From Schistosoma mansoni (taxonomy: Eukaryota; Platyhelminthes; Trematoda; Strigeidida; Schistosomatidae), in assembly GCF_000237925.1 (NCBI RefSeq), contig NC_031496.1, positions 31,476,539 to 31,540,538 of the forward strand: a DNA stretch of 64,000 nt, given 5' to 3'. The translations under genes and the position numbers were made by a program. Positions 45,601 to 57,270 of this stretch are shown in pieces (the stretch's first letter is position 1; every line of letters begins with the position of its first letter). The notes under the pieces are model-generated. The model saw only the letters and a list, made by a program, of their open reading frames with translations. It did not search any database and was not told the DNA's origin.

Positions 45601-48600
45601 AAGTCCTCCAACCCTCTGCGAGGTTGAAAAAGCTATAGGAAATCTGAAGCGAGGGAGAGCAGCAGGCAGGATGGTGGTCCAGTACTAGCAGTGAGATTGA
45701 CTGAGGTCTTAGGTAGAATATGGGAACTGGACGTAATTCCATCTGACTGGTCCCAATCACTGATTGTGCCAGTCTATAAGAAAGGACAAAAGTCCTCCTG
45801 TGACAATCACAGAGGGATCAGTTTGACTAATATAGTGTCTAAAATATTAGCTTCAATAATACTAGGTCGCCTAACCAAAGCTCGTGAAGAGCAGACTAGA
45901 GAAAACCAGGCTGGTTTCCGACCTGGACGTGGTTGCATAGACCAGATATTCACCCTACGTCAGGTCCTAGAACATAGACATACATTCAGACGTCCCACAA
46001 TCGTAGTATTTCTTGACCTTAAGGCGGCACTCGACTCAGTTGGTCGTGAGGTTCTATAGCAGTGTTTGTCACTGAAAGGAGTACCAAAGAAGTACATTAA
46101 CCTCATAAAGGCTCTCTACTCGAACACAACTGGTCGAGTTAGAGCCTATGGCGAGCTGTCATCAGAACTGATTACCTCAAGTGGTGTTCGTCAGGGTTGT
46201 CCACTCTCCCCATTCTTGTTTAACTTTGTCATTAACATACTTTTTGAGATAGCACTTTCATCAGCTAAACCTCCAGGAGTTGAACTTTTACCGGGAGGCT
46301 CACTTGTTGACTTAGAATACGCCGACGCAAAATTTTACTTGGTGAGGACGCTGGCAACATGCAGAGTCTTCTGACCACTATAAGCAACTATGCAGGCATG
46401 TTCAGAATACGATTCTCTCCCTCGAAGTGCAAAATGTTACCTCAGGATTGGGTTGCAGCGACACCTGAACTAATGATAGGGAGTGAAGTAGTTGAGCGTG
46501 TAGACCACTTCACTTATCTTGGGAGTCTCATCAGCCCTTGTGGTCTGGTGTGTGACGAAATCTCAGCACGGATACAGAAGGCTCGTCTAGCTTTCGCTAA
46601 CTTGCGCCATTTATGGCGTAGACGAGATATCCGTCTAGCAACCAAAGAACGTGTTTACTCTGCAGCAGTTTGCTCCGTCCTACTTTATGGCAGTGAAACA
46701 TGGCCGATAAGAGTAGAGGATATTCGTAGGCTTCTAGTATTTGATCACAGGTGTCTTCGAAGCATTGCTCGTATATCCTGGGACCACCGGGTAAGTAATG
46801 CAGTTGTTAGGAAACGAGTACTAGGTAAGGATGGCAAATCGATTGATGAAGTAGTGAAACTCCATCAGTTGAGATGGCTGGGACATGGGTTACGTATGTC
46901 CAACCACCGACTGCCCCGACGTGCAATGTTTCATGGTGTAGGAGTAGGTTGGAAGAAAGCTAGGGGCAACCAGACCAAAACATGGCACAAATCAATGAAG
47001 TCACTGACAATTGTGCTGAGCCATGTTAGTAGGTGTAGACTACCTGGTTGGGATTCGCGAGATGATGGCAACCGATGGTTAGAGACCTTGAATGACATGG
47101 CTCAAAATCGTTTGCAATGGCGAAGGTGCATCCACTCTTTGTGTTCTACCAACTTCTAATCTTCTGAATTACTCATGTCTTTATCTTTTTCTCTTTCCAA
47201 ATTTATTTCACTGTACTATACTCCTTCAATAATTTCTTCAAACCCTAATGTTTTGGATTTCTGATTATACTCCTACTACTTCTACCACTATGGGATTTGA
47301 ATCGACAACTGCATCTCTGTGCTAATGTCGTATGGCAACTCGAACTGATGTACGTACGTACGAAGTTCTACGTTGTGACTGACTGAAAACCTCTATTCTG
47401 CTTTACATATCGAACAGGGCTTCGCCATCATTGCCGAGTCTATGACGGCTAATAAAAACATAATATTCGTTGGTCCGAGATATTTGATCACAGTTATATT
47501 TAACACATTGCTTTCATAAAGTGGGACCATTTAGTAATCACTAGTAATGTGGTTAGTAAACTTGGTAAATACAAGTAGAATACTCGAATCTCATGGAATT
47601 AGTTGACGATCCGTTCCAAAAAGTGTATGGTTTGCTTTTTGCCACCAAAATGCACATTATCTCTACAAAACTGATAAACATCTTGCATTCACATCTTAAG
47701 CGTGTCTTCTGGTTGTTTTCGGTCATTTTTGATGTTTGTCTCTTATCATTTACACTATGTTGGTAATTTATATTGGAAGTATTTTCTCTTAAATAGGGTT
47801 CAGTACTTCACTTGAAAGGGCGCAATGTGGTAGAAAATCAGTTTGTTAAAATGGGCGCCTATCACACATTAGACCTAAGAACCGATGAAAAGTTTACTAT
47901 CACTAAAACAGAATGGGATAGCGTTGCAATTATGCTTGTCGAACAGGCATCTGATCCAACACAACAAGCTGATCTTGCTGCAGTTATCATGCATGAAGGC
48001 CTGGCTTATGTTTGTTTGATAACAAGTACAACAACTATTGTTCGTGCGAAGATTGATACTACAATTCCACGCAAACGTCCAGGTTTACCTACTGCTCAGC
48101 ACGAAAAGGGTCTGTCGCGCTTTTTTGAACAAATAATGCAAGCACTGGAACGTCACATTCGTTTCGACAGTAAGCTTTTGCATTACATTAACTTTTGTGT
48201 TATATACCTTTTTGCATTTGTTTCTGTTCAAAGATTTTTAAACCATATTGTTGGTTGCCTCAGTTATAGATATTAGTGGGATGATTTCCTAGTGGCTGAA
48301 TCAGTTTAAGCGTAAACACTAGATTCTTTACTGGAACTCGGCCAGATCAACTTCAATTCAGGTACCTAAGCACTATCATTAACTCTTACATAGGAAATGT
48401 AGGTCAAAGCTTGATACACCAGGACCGATACCTCGTGAATGAGTTATATAAATTTATTAAATCCTTTGATACCATAACTTTCCTATTTGAACTACAACTA
48501 CTCCCCTCCTACAGAATATACACACAAAACTTACCACCAGATGTTAACCTGTGTGATATTCTAATCCTCACCAATAATTTTACTCTTTCAATATGAAGAA

Positions 48601-51055
48601 TCATAAATGGTTAATTAACTTAATGCTTAGTAGTGTATTTTATTTTAGATTGGTGTTATCTCAAAGCGATCGAATGGTTGTTGTACATTTCATCCCAAAT
48701 TTTGAATAGATTTAGTTTCAAAACGATATAAAGAAAAAGACAACATTCGTTTCTAACTAGTGCCGTCACTTTTTTTCTCGCTGCTTTTTTAAATTATCAT
48801 TTAATGAGTTAGTACTAAATAAATNNNNNNNNNNNNNNNNNNNNNNNNNNNNNNNNNNNNNNNNNNNNNNNNNNNNNNNNNNNNNNNNNNNNNNNNNNNN
48901 NNNNNNNNNNNNNNNNNNNNNNNNNNNNNNNNNNNNNNNNNNNNNNNNNNNNNNNNNNNNNNNNNNNNNNNNNNNNNNNNNNNNNNNNNNNNNNNNNNNN
49001 NNNNNNNNNNNNNNNNNNNNNNNNGATTATTTCTATTATCATAAACTGTCATCACTTAGTAAACCATTCAAAATCACTGAGCACATAACAGCTGTTTCAT
49101 GCTAGTGTGGAGTTACTCAGTTATGCACATCCATACAGGATTTAGTCACAGTGTGGTGTGGGCTACTGGTGTCGACAGATATAAGTAATATATATCACCA
49201 ATGGAAAGTAGAATGCCTGGCGGTAGAAGGTTGAGAAAATCGAAGAGAAGAGAACAAGAGCAGAGAGTAATTGGCATAGAAACGAAGGAACAACAAAATC
49301 TGAGACAATTGATGGATATTTTGCAAATTAATTATTTACTGTATGGCTCTCAGATCTTACTAAGAAATTCTGTAACGTTGTGCTAAAATACATTAGGTTG
49401 TCCTCGCTGGTTTTCTCGTTCACTACAACAGGACCCTCAAGTCTAGTAGAGAGCACGCACATTTAAATGACTGAGTTAAAGTTCAATAATCCATATTTTT
49501 TAATTAAGTGAATGTATACTCTGCACAACCCTCATTTCATGGTAGCCTTATCGATAGAATTGAATGAGCACTAAGGCCTAGAAAAACTTGACATTGGCCA
49601 CCACTCGGTGGTCAAGCTATACATCTCAATTCTAAGGAAGGCCAATAGTTCAGTAGTAATGTATCAGATTGTAAAATTGTGTAACTCAGGTGAAAATCCC
49701 ACGGCGAGCGACCGTATTTAAAGACCACATGTGAGTCTTCGTGACAAGTGCCAACCAGCAGGAACTCTAGGTTCTGGATTTTCTTTCGACTACCTATGAT
49801 ATTCAGGAAATACAAATCTCTACAGGGCAACTAGGTTAATAACCAGTAATCGTTTGCCCATCGGTGACCAACTATCGAGATTAACCCTATTTAAGTCCTG
49901 TTGAGAGTTAGCTATCTCGAGAGTGATAGCTAATGTCAGTTGACAACGAAAATCGTCTCTAAACTATATTTTTTCTTAAATCTCCAAAAACTACCCTCAA
50001 GAACTTGTTGGTACCTTGCTCTGTTGGATAAATAGTATTCGTAGTAGTAACTATGTTACATTTCTTTTTCTCAGTTGATTCATTTAATCTTTTTTGTGCA
50101 TTTTATTTATCTAATTCAAACCTGAACACAGTTATAAACATGTTAAATCAGCTGCTGACGCATGCGCTATTGATACATTACTGATAACTGATGCATTATT
50201 CCGTTCACGCAATTTAAATGAAAGGAAACAATATGTGGAGTTAGTTGACCAAGTTAAAGACAATCAAGGCATTGTACGCATATTTTCAAGCCTACATGTT
50301 TCTGGTGAACGTGAGTTTTTTTCCTATCGTTACATATTCTTACCTACTATAATAGTAGTAATAATTTTTGCGTACTGTTCACGCGAGAGCTAAATGATAT
50401 TTGTAGTTGATCATGCATAAAATATCCCAATCACCTTACTTAGTGAAGTTCTGAACCGTTGCCAACCTATGAACTGCTACTTATGTTGTAATCTTCCTTC
50501 AACCCTAGCATTAATCATTCCGTAACTCCGCCGCATGCGAACAATGCTTGGAAAACATCCATGATTTAATAATAGCGAACTACGGCATACTTTCTACCTT
50601 CAAAGATCACTTCTGACAATCGTAAGATAATGCACAAAAATCTTCTGTGCAGTATACTTACGTTTAATAGGGAGACAGATACATTGTCTATATCAATCTT
50701 CCTGGTGTTTATAACAATCCAAATATATGCAAGCAAAACTACCAGTGAAACGCTTATTCTGAATCTATCTATAAAAACACCGGAACATTTTCTTCTCTTA
50801 AGTAATAATAGCTGTTTCTGTTCAATTGTTGTGTCGCTAGTTATCATTTTTCGTGTATCTAATATTAAATTTAGTAATTAAACCACTTTTCATCATTAAT
50901 TAACGTCATAACCGAGTCTTACCTTTTTAAATTTGATGATATAAAAATTTGTAGAGCTTAACCAACTATCAGGTGTAGCAGCAATATTGCGCTTCCCAAT
51001 ACCTGAACCCGTGACAGATGACGAATCGAATAGTTCTGAAGATGACGATAATTAA
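42686..51055 (+). CDS. PELO: Pelota (Dom34), ribosome rescue factor; middle exon(s) missing
   Basis: Exons seen: 42686-42916 (MKVIGRELNKN...EEDMWLTYNLVQVGD, VRTNLTIEVEKIDFD), 47797-48169 (GSVLHLKGRNVVENQFVKMGAYHTLDL to ERHIRFD), 50132-50310 (HVKSAADACAIDTLL to IFSSLHVSGE) and 50955-51055 (QLNQLSGVAAILRFPIPEP, acidic C-terminus, TAA). All have GT-AG borders and phases that fit. Pelota resembles eRF1; with HBS1 it binds the empty A site of stalled ribosomes and splits them, feeding no-go and non-stop mRNA decay. It lacks the GGQ loop of eRF1. About 110 residues of the central domain (PGF-type segment to the start of domain 3) are not found and probably lie in the gap 48825-49024. Intron 1 (about 4.9 kb) holds an RTE LINE at 43482-47385. 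Confidence 0.93.
43184..43260. repeat. 77-bp PELO intron segment, duplicated inside the adjacent LINE
   Basis: From TAGTAGCCATATTCG to AACCGAAATA. Repeated with one mismatch at 43666-43742. Confidence 0.9.
43482..47385 (+). mobile_element. RTE (SR2-like) LINE, full length, in PELO intron 1
   Basis: 3,904 bp bounded by the perfect 14-bp target duplication AAAACCTCTATTCT (43468-43481, 47386-47399). Parts: 5' UTR starting CCCGACCGTTGCTGC; APE endonuclease from about 44180 (IGTFNVRTLCQIG, VSETRV, VIVAGDFNAQVG, LDHIAISHRW, SDHALV); RT (IVPVYKKGQKSSCDNHRGIS, NQAGFRPGRGC, VFLDLKAALDSV, SGVRQGCPLSPFLF, and a YAD motif at about 46318); C-terminal region to 47159; 3' UTR with TACGTACGTAC. Frame breaks near 44800 and 45685, a stop at about 46058, and a small deletion directly after YAD that damages the catalytic motif, so it is not autonomous now. 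It carries a copy of nearby intron DNA at 43666-43742. Confidence 0.95.
43666..43742. repeat. Copy of host intron segment within the LINE 5' region
   Basis: 76 of 77 bases equal 43184-43260, which lies outside the element about 220 bp upstream of its 5' end. Confidence 0.9.
48825..49024. other. Assembly gap (200 N) inside PELO
   Basis: Placeholder N run between the second and next recognised PELO exons. The likely site of the missing exon(s). Confidence 0.99.
49150..49445 (+). repeat. Dispersed repeat D, best copy
   Basis: Contains GTCGACAGATATAAGTAATA, GGAAAGTAGAATGCCTGGCG and TTATTTACTGTATGGCTCTC. Four other decayed copies are in the window. Class unknown; it lies in a PELO intron. Confidence 0.6.
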
Positions 51056-51842
51056 CTAATTAGTTTCTCTACCTAACATTGTGCTCAATGAGTTTTTTCC
51101 ATAGGTAAACATGTATATTATCGTTTGAGTCTTTCTATCAATATTATCATTCTGATTTTCACTAACCTCTTTTTTGACGTCCTCATTCTTTCAGTTCGTT
51201 GTTAGTATTATTATCATCTTCACTCTTTAATTGTCCTTAGCGCTGTTTTTACATTGTTGTGGTGCTTATGTAATATCATGTAACTTGAAATCAGTATCCA
51301 TTTGTGCCAAATCCTAGGTTCTTTACTTTCATTTGCCTCTCCTGTACAAAATTATCTTTAAGTGTTTGCTATTTCTATAGTATCTTACTTAAATTTAAAA
51401 ATAATTTCGTATTATATCTTAGTTCGGGGATGATCTTGACATACGCAGATGGATTCGCTAATCGGACTTACAATTACCGATAGGAAGAAGTAAGCTTATG
51501 AAACTTACGTTCTAACCTCCTCTGGATGACAGTCGTTTCCCTTGTATAAAAATAACCCAGGTCTTTCAAGTCTTGTGTCAAACTAGCAATTGTTTCAGCA
51601 AATAAAACCTGTGAATTTGTACAAATGTGTGTCAGTCCAAGTTACCACATTACCAGTTTTGAAGTCACCATGTTTAGTAAAAGTCCTAAAATCCATTGAC
51701 GTTTCCAGCTATTTTTGACCATCTTGCTGATTATGGACAGTGATGCGGGAGCGAAAATCCCTTTTGGATGGTGAAAAAGCATCTAAAACAGGGGTTCTTC
51801 CCGACTATTTCTAAACACCTGAAATCGAAAATATTCATGTAC
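51056..51842. other. PELO 3' UTR and flank
   Basis: An AATAAA signal occurs at about 51600, so the transcript may end near there. No other gene. Confidence 0.5.
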
Positions 51843-51854
51843 TAATACTCAGGT

Positions 51855-52076
51855 TGAAAGCGTGAGTCAATTGAAGCTAGACCACCATGCAAAACCTGGA
51901 AACACTGGACGGCCGTTTCGTCCTATTATGGGACTCCTCAGCAGTGCGCATCCACGAACCCGCTCTCGCGAGATTCGAACCCAGGACCTACCGGTCTCGA
52001 GCCGAAGCCCTTAACCGGTAGACCACTAAGCTGGCATCCAACGGTGTTATATGTCTAACTTCAACTGATCCACGTA
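51855..52076 (-). mobile_element. Hammerhead SINE family B, left inverted arm
   Basis: Minus-strand tRNA-like head (box B GGTTCGAATCTC in sense), hammerhead 51902-51947 and shortened tail. It runs into the gap. It shares private variants (GTGTTTCC, GCATGGTGG, CACGCTTTC) with the plus-strand copy 52277-52666, so the two have one source. Confidence 0.85.
51902..51947 (-). ncRNA. Hammerhead ribozyme (family B), intact core
   Basis: CTGAGGA, GTCC/GGAC, GAAA, stem III ACGGCCGT, GTC. Stem I has one G-U pair. Confidence 0.8.
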
Positions 52077-52276
52077 NNNNNNNNNNNNNNNNNNNNNNNN
52101 NNNNNNNNNNNNNNNNNNNNNNNNNNNNNNNNNNNNNNNNNNNNNNNNNNNNNNNNNNNNNNNNNNNNNNNNNNNNNNNNNNNNNNNNNNNNNNNNNNNN
52201 NNNNNNNNNNNNNNNNNNNNNNNNNNNNNNNNNNNNNNNNNNNNNNNNNNNNNNNNNNNNNNNNNNNNNNNNNNNN
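52077..52276. other. Assembly gap (200 N) at the centre of an inverted SINE pair
   Basis: Placeholder N run. Assemblers often break at such palindromes. Confidence 0.99.
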
Positions 52277-52666
52277 CATGTGTTCCAATTCTCGAGAAGA
52301 TATCTAGGAGTTCCCGTGAGAAGCAGTGACCAGTGGAGTTCAAAACCATGTCTGTTGTGAGATAGGAACTCACTGAAGACAATTGGTGAATGGTTGCTCA
52401 ACTTCGTGGATCAGTTGAAGTTAGACATTAACACCGTTGGACGCCAGCTTAGTGGTCTATCGGTTAAGGGCTTCGGCTCGAGACTGGTAGGTCCTGGGTT
52501 CGAATCTCGCGAGAGCGGGTTCGTGGATGCGCACTGCTGAGGAGTCCCATAATAGGACGAAACGGCCGTCCAGTGTTTCCAGGTTTTGCATGGTGGTCTA
52601 GCTTCAATTGACTCACGCTTTCAACTATGATAAATACTAAATCTCCACAAAACCCCTTCTGATAAT
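52277..52666 (+). mobile_element. Hammerhead SINE family B, right inverted arm, nearly full length
   Basis: Leader (GTGACCAGTGGAGTTC), tRNA-like head, hammerhead 52531-52576, and full tail ending CCCCTTCTGAT. A 12-bp repeat TAATACTCAGGT lies outside both arms (51843-51854, 52667-52678), so the whole inverted pair behaves as one insertion. Confidence 0.85.
52531..52576 (+). ncRNA. Hammerhead ribozyme (family B), intact core
   Basis: Identical core to 51902-51947. Cleavage predicted after the GTC ending at 52570. Confidence 0.8.
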
Positions 52667-52678
52667 TAATACTCAGGT

Positions 52679-54809
52679 GTTTATAAAACCTTAATTTGCC
52701 AACTTCGCCAAAAAATTACTGTCTATTATGAGTGGATTCCAAGAAGAGATCAAATACTCGGAAGTTAGGCGAAAAACGTGTTACCTTTAGAAGTATATCC
52801 ATGACAATATTTTCCACAAAAAAGGGAAAGTTGGTACCTGGCGATGTAGTTGAGTACAAAATCTAATCTGACTACAATTGTCCAAATAAATAGCCTTCAG
52901 TAGAAATGATGTATGTGACCGGCACCTCTTTCAATGTCTGGCGATTAATGAATTTAAACGAATTCGGATACATGAATATAATCACAGTCGAGCAGGACCA
53001 GGTGTCTCACGATTTGATTCATAAAGGTTTAATCAATGCACTTATGATCATGATTACGTGTTTAGCTTTATTGGGTCAACTGTTTCTGCATCCTAGTTAA
53101 GCGCCAGATGATTACGAAATCTAGCATCTCAACATCCACATCAGTCGGGTCTACTCTTCTGCGGTGGTATTTATGTAGACGCATAAATATTGGTACAATG
53201 GGGCATCTTTATATATATGCGCCACACTTCGTCATTCGATTTATGTAAGGCTTAAAAGATTTCCTGAGTGCCCAAACTGAAACGGGTGGTGTCTTAGGGG
53301 GCCACTCCCGGGCCTTTGGTCTAGAGGTCTAATCCACAAGGCAGTAGAGCAACGTTAGGAGATGCAGTCCCATGGTAACCTATGACCAACAAGAGGTTCA
53401 TATTCCATTTGTTCCCTTAGGATACTGGAGCCCTATGTGCACTAATGGTTTAGGATCAGGGTTATCGAACTCCCCTAGATGGATCCTCGATATCCACCAA
53501 CCCGGTTAGAACGCCGGACATTCGCGTTTTGCCCTCTCAATTTTTTAAACACACTCGCTGCGAGAAGACAGTGAGTAGGACTTCCCTGACAGCGGCTGTA
53601 TATGCGTGGCGATGAGAGCATTTGGAGAGGGAGAGCAGACTCTCCCCACTCTGTCGTACCAGGGCATTGGGAGGCAATAGATCACTCAAATGATCTCATT
53701 CGTCCTTGCTGCTGCTTCATTTCATACCACTTACAGCCTTTTGTAACTTCGCCGTGAATTGGTAACTCGGTATCAATCTTTCACTACAACCTAAATAATC
53801 CTGGATTTATCTGGGCAATCGACACCAAGACTTTGCACACAGTGGAAGCATAGTCCTTTTTCAGGAGCCTGAACAACCTAGTGAGGGTGCCTTGTAGAAC
53901 AAATAACTGAATTTTCATCCAAGAAGATTAACATCATACTAATAATCTTAGTGAAATTTGTCTTCCCGTGAATATAATTCTTGTATCACGACGCAAGCGC
54001 GATCCTCAAAATACTTGCTCTTCTTTTCCCTCACAACGCATTGCTAATTCAATGATGGTCTTATTGTAGCAATAAAGCACGTACATTTTATGTACCGGTT
54101 ATACTAAAAGTGTCTTGTTCTTAGCGATCGTGCGTTAATGATAGCCAAAAGTTTCTACTTACATTACTACAACTTTCTTACGTGTCTCAGTATCGAGACC
54201 TTTGGTAATGTTTTATCCCTCAGTTTGAAAGTGAGGTCAACATACAAATGGAGACCAAACGTAACTGTGCACTGGCCAATGTCAATGAAATTCATAATCA
54301 ATCACCCATTTTGTCTGTATCTGTCCATTTGAACACAATTTACATCAACAGATGTTCTACTTTATGAGCTTCTCTAGGTAGGTCAGAATATTCTACATAC
54401 TGAAGTCCTTCTATGGTCTGTTATCTTCTAAAGCATCAACTTCAAGGTAGATAGTTAGAAATATGTACCTATATGCTTTTATGAACAGCGTTTGACTATT
54501 CCTAAAGTCGCTTAATGATTTTATCAGATGCAAGCGGTGCTTGAGAGGATCGCAAATACGAGTACCTGGGAACTGACGGTTTAATTATTTAGACTACAAC
54601 TATTAGGTTACAAAATTAAATCTTTTTTACCTATTTTTGGCTCATGTAGTGATTTCACTAATTCACGCATTACAAATGTACCTTAAAATGTATTGCAGGA
54701 GCGTGTATTAGTAACATCAGCGTATGAATTATGCGTAGGCACTATTCGATGTACATATTCAAAACAGACTTGAGCTTAATCAAATTAGGTAAATACATTT
54801 AGATTATGT
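52679..54809. other. Intergenic; GC-richer repeat-like block at about 53270-53700
   Basis: The block around 53280-53700 is clearly richer in G+C than its surroundings and resembles a retroelement 5' UTR, but no coding motif confirms this. Otherwise nothing recognised. It lies downstream of EMC6. Confidence 0.4.
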
Positions 54810-55166
54810 TCAATATACATGAACCATGCCATAGATAAATGTCCAAAATAAAATATAAGTAGTTAGTTCTCCGAAAACCCCTCCATACGTTAAACACGAA
54901 CGCTGAATAAAGTATTTGTTCCATGATTTTCCTGCCTTTTGTAACAGTAACAATGATAGGAAACCATGTGCCAGAAAATAAAACATAAATCCCATGATTC
55001 CTGGAGATTGCATTAAGTTATTAACGATTATCTTACCTGTTAAACCTAATATCCCGGCTGTACATCCAGAAAGGGCCGCGATAGATATGCGGCAGTAGTT
55101 AATCAAAGCAAGGTTATGCTGTGCCGCAGCGGGACTGTATGTGATTAAATCTGCTGGAGATCCCAT
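54810..55166 (-). CDS. EMC6: EMC6, ER membrane protein complex subunit 6
   Basis: Two exons on the minus strand, 55166-55037 and 55000-54810, separated by a 36-nt GT-AG intron (55001-55036) that is itself in frame and stop-free. The spliced product is about 106 residues (human 110): an N-terminal [20 protein letters not shown] segment, then [33 protein letters not shown], and the invariant end [14 protein letters not shown]. The three hydrophobic segments fit the family. EMC6 is a core membrane subunit of the EMC insertase, which inserts tail-anchored and multipass proteins in the ER. Retaining the intron would add 12 residues between the first two membrane segments. Intact frame. Confidence 0.95.
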   Translation of the reverse strand: MGSPADLITYSPAAAQHNLALINYCRISIAALSGCTAGILGLTGKIIVNNLMQSPGIMGFMFYFLAHGFLSLLLLQKAGKSWNKYFIQRSCLTYGGVFGELTTYILFWTFIYGMVHVY

Positions 55167-56649
55167 TTAGTAGGTTTTTCCTATTTGAGTGTAAAAGTAT
55201 TTCTTGAGGACACTCGGTATATAATTGGTTTATTTTGTTTCCACTCCCAGTTTACTTCATATAGATCCAAAAATTTAGACAATTAGATTGTTAATATAGT
55301 TCGAAAATATTTAAATGCTTACGACCGTTGATACATAAGTGAAGATAATAAGAACACAATAGTTCTTGCATGGTCAACCGTAACATACTACAACATTCGT
55401 AAATTTCAGGGTAACTGTGTTATTGTATACAATTAAGTTTACAGTTTCGCTATTCAGGCCACAGTAATTACTCACTACATAGAAATTACGAATATTTTCG
55501 CGTAAACAATAGGCTTCTGATTTGAGAAGTATAAGTCAGCTATCCATAGTTTCAGATTTATTAGTGGAAGATGTATAGAAACATCGACATTACATAAAAA
55601 GGTCACTTGACTCATCCTCTACTTTTTCCACATGGTTTTAAACTTAAATATGGAAAACAAGTTCAAAAAGGTAGTGGTTGGATAACAATGGAACTTATTA
55701 TTCCAACATAAGTTATTGCGATTGTGCTTTCCGGACCTTTTGAAAATGACTTCGGGGATGTTTAATCCTAGAGGGATCCAAAAAAGAGGTCTTAATAGCT
55801 AAATTATTATTCAAGAGACGTAATGCCTATATAAGAACACCTTGCATTCAACAGTAAGGTAACCGGGAAGGTTTTAAGCCTTTTAGTCGCTTGTTGTAGA
55901 TTGGGAAGTCCTATCACTAACTTAGTATCTACTCTTTGAGCACGTAGGATATCTACATCTCTAATTCAATATGGACTAGCCGCTTGGACAAATTATTCGA
56001 GATTATGTTTTACGCAAGTTAGATATGGAATCCGAAACACTTCGTCGTTAAAGCATTTGAGTGCTCTGTGAAGTGACCATAACAGGCGGGACCTTTAAAC
56101 AGCTCCTGGTATTGTAGTCTGATGCATTTTTTAAATCATAGCGTACTATAAGATTACTAGGTCCTAAGCTACGAATTAATTGAGAACCGGCAACCTCGGT
56201 CACAATTACTGGTACTACGCTTGGTATTTCAACAGTGTAGCTACCAGAAGTGTTAATAGCAAGATCCTTGGTGTACCTCGCAGAAGTAGTTTGTTCAGCT
56301 TTCAGCAACAGTTGCATCTGACTTAGCTAGCGTGTTTGAGTTTTCGTGTAGTTGTAGCGAAAAAATTTCACCACTGGTTTCCGTTATTTTAATATGCGGA
56401 AAGTCGTTCTGGTTCAGATGCGTATGTCAAGTACGGTGAACCTAAAGTATGTAGCTGAACGGCGTTTCAACTATTTCGGTCAATCAGGAGACAGCAAAGA
56501 GTAATAAATAATTTATTATATTAGGAATTAGGGTAAGAATATGACTTTAGGATCCCAGTATTGTAGCTGGTGTTAGTTCGTGATGAAAAATCCAACTACA
56601 ACACCCAATTCTAACTCTGAACACTGATGATGCGGAATGCATTAAGGAA
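55167..56649. other. EMC6 upstream region; unexplained short ORF at 56048-56317
   Basis: A minus-strand ORF of 89 codons (starts MQLLLKAEQTTS) has coding-like composition but no recognised family. Otherwise nothing. Confidence 0.35.
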
Positions 56650-57270
56650 TTAATCTCTTGACTGCTGTCAAGAGACTGATTGAAAGGGGAAGGTGAGTAT
56701 GGCATATCTTAATTTTTCAAAAGCTTTTGAGAGGGTCAATCATGTGTATTTTAACAATGAGCTCAAGCTAACAGACATAAAGTCACGGCTTGCGTCACAA
56801 CCAAGCATTCGACCTTCTAAAGTCACAGTAAACTTGACATTCTTTAGAAGCCTGAATCATCATAGGGGAGTCCCCGTAATTTCAGTACAAGGGTCCCTTT
56901 CCTTTTCAATTTATATATATATATATATGACCTTCCTTAATGAACATTGTTTGGGTTATAACTCTCCTGATGATGTCGAAATTCGATAACGTTTGCAACC
57001 AGAATGATAAGCTAGAACTTAGACAGAATCCGATTCAATTTCAAGGTTGAGCGGATAACAACGGATTTACTTTTAACACTTCAAAGTGTAAAGTAGTCCA
57101 TCTAAAACTCCCCTCTAAAAATGTCCCAAGTTGGAAGAGATCTAAGGGTCTTTGCAACCTATGGTTTAAGGTTTTGCGCTAATTATAACAAGAATGACAG
57201 AGAACATTGTACTCGTACTTTTGAAGCATATTTTCGCGCCAAAACCCCCACTTAACTTTCAGGTTCTGTT
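56650..57270 (+). mobile_element. CR1-like LINE (group A), decayed RT fragment
   Basis: Contains LNFSKAFERVNH-like RT residues at 56700-56750 and nucleotide matches to 41600-41780 (CACTTCAAAGTGTAAAGTAG) at about 57070. Much of the intervening element is rearranged or lost. Confidence 0.7.
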
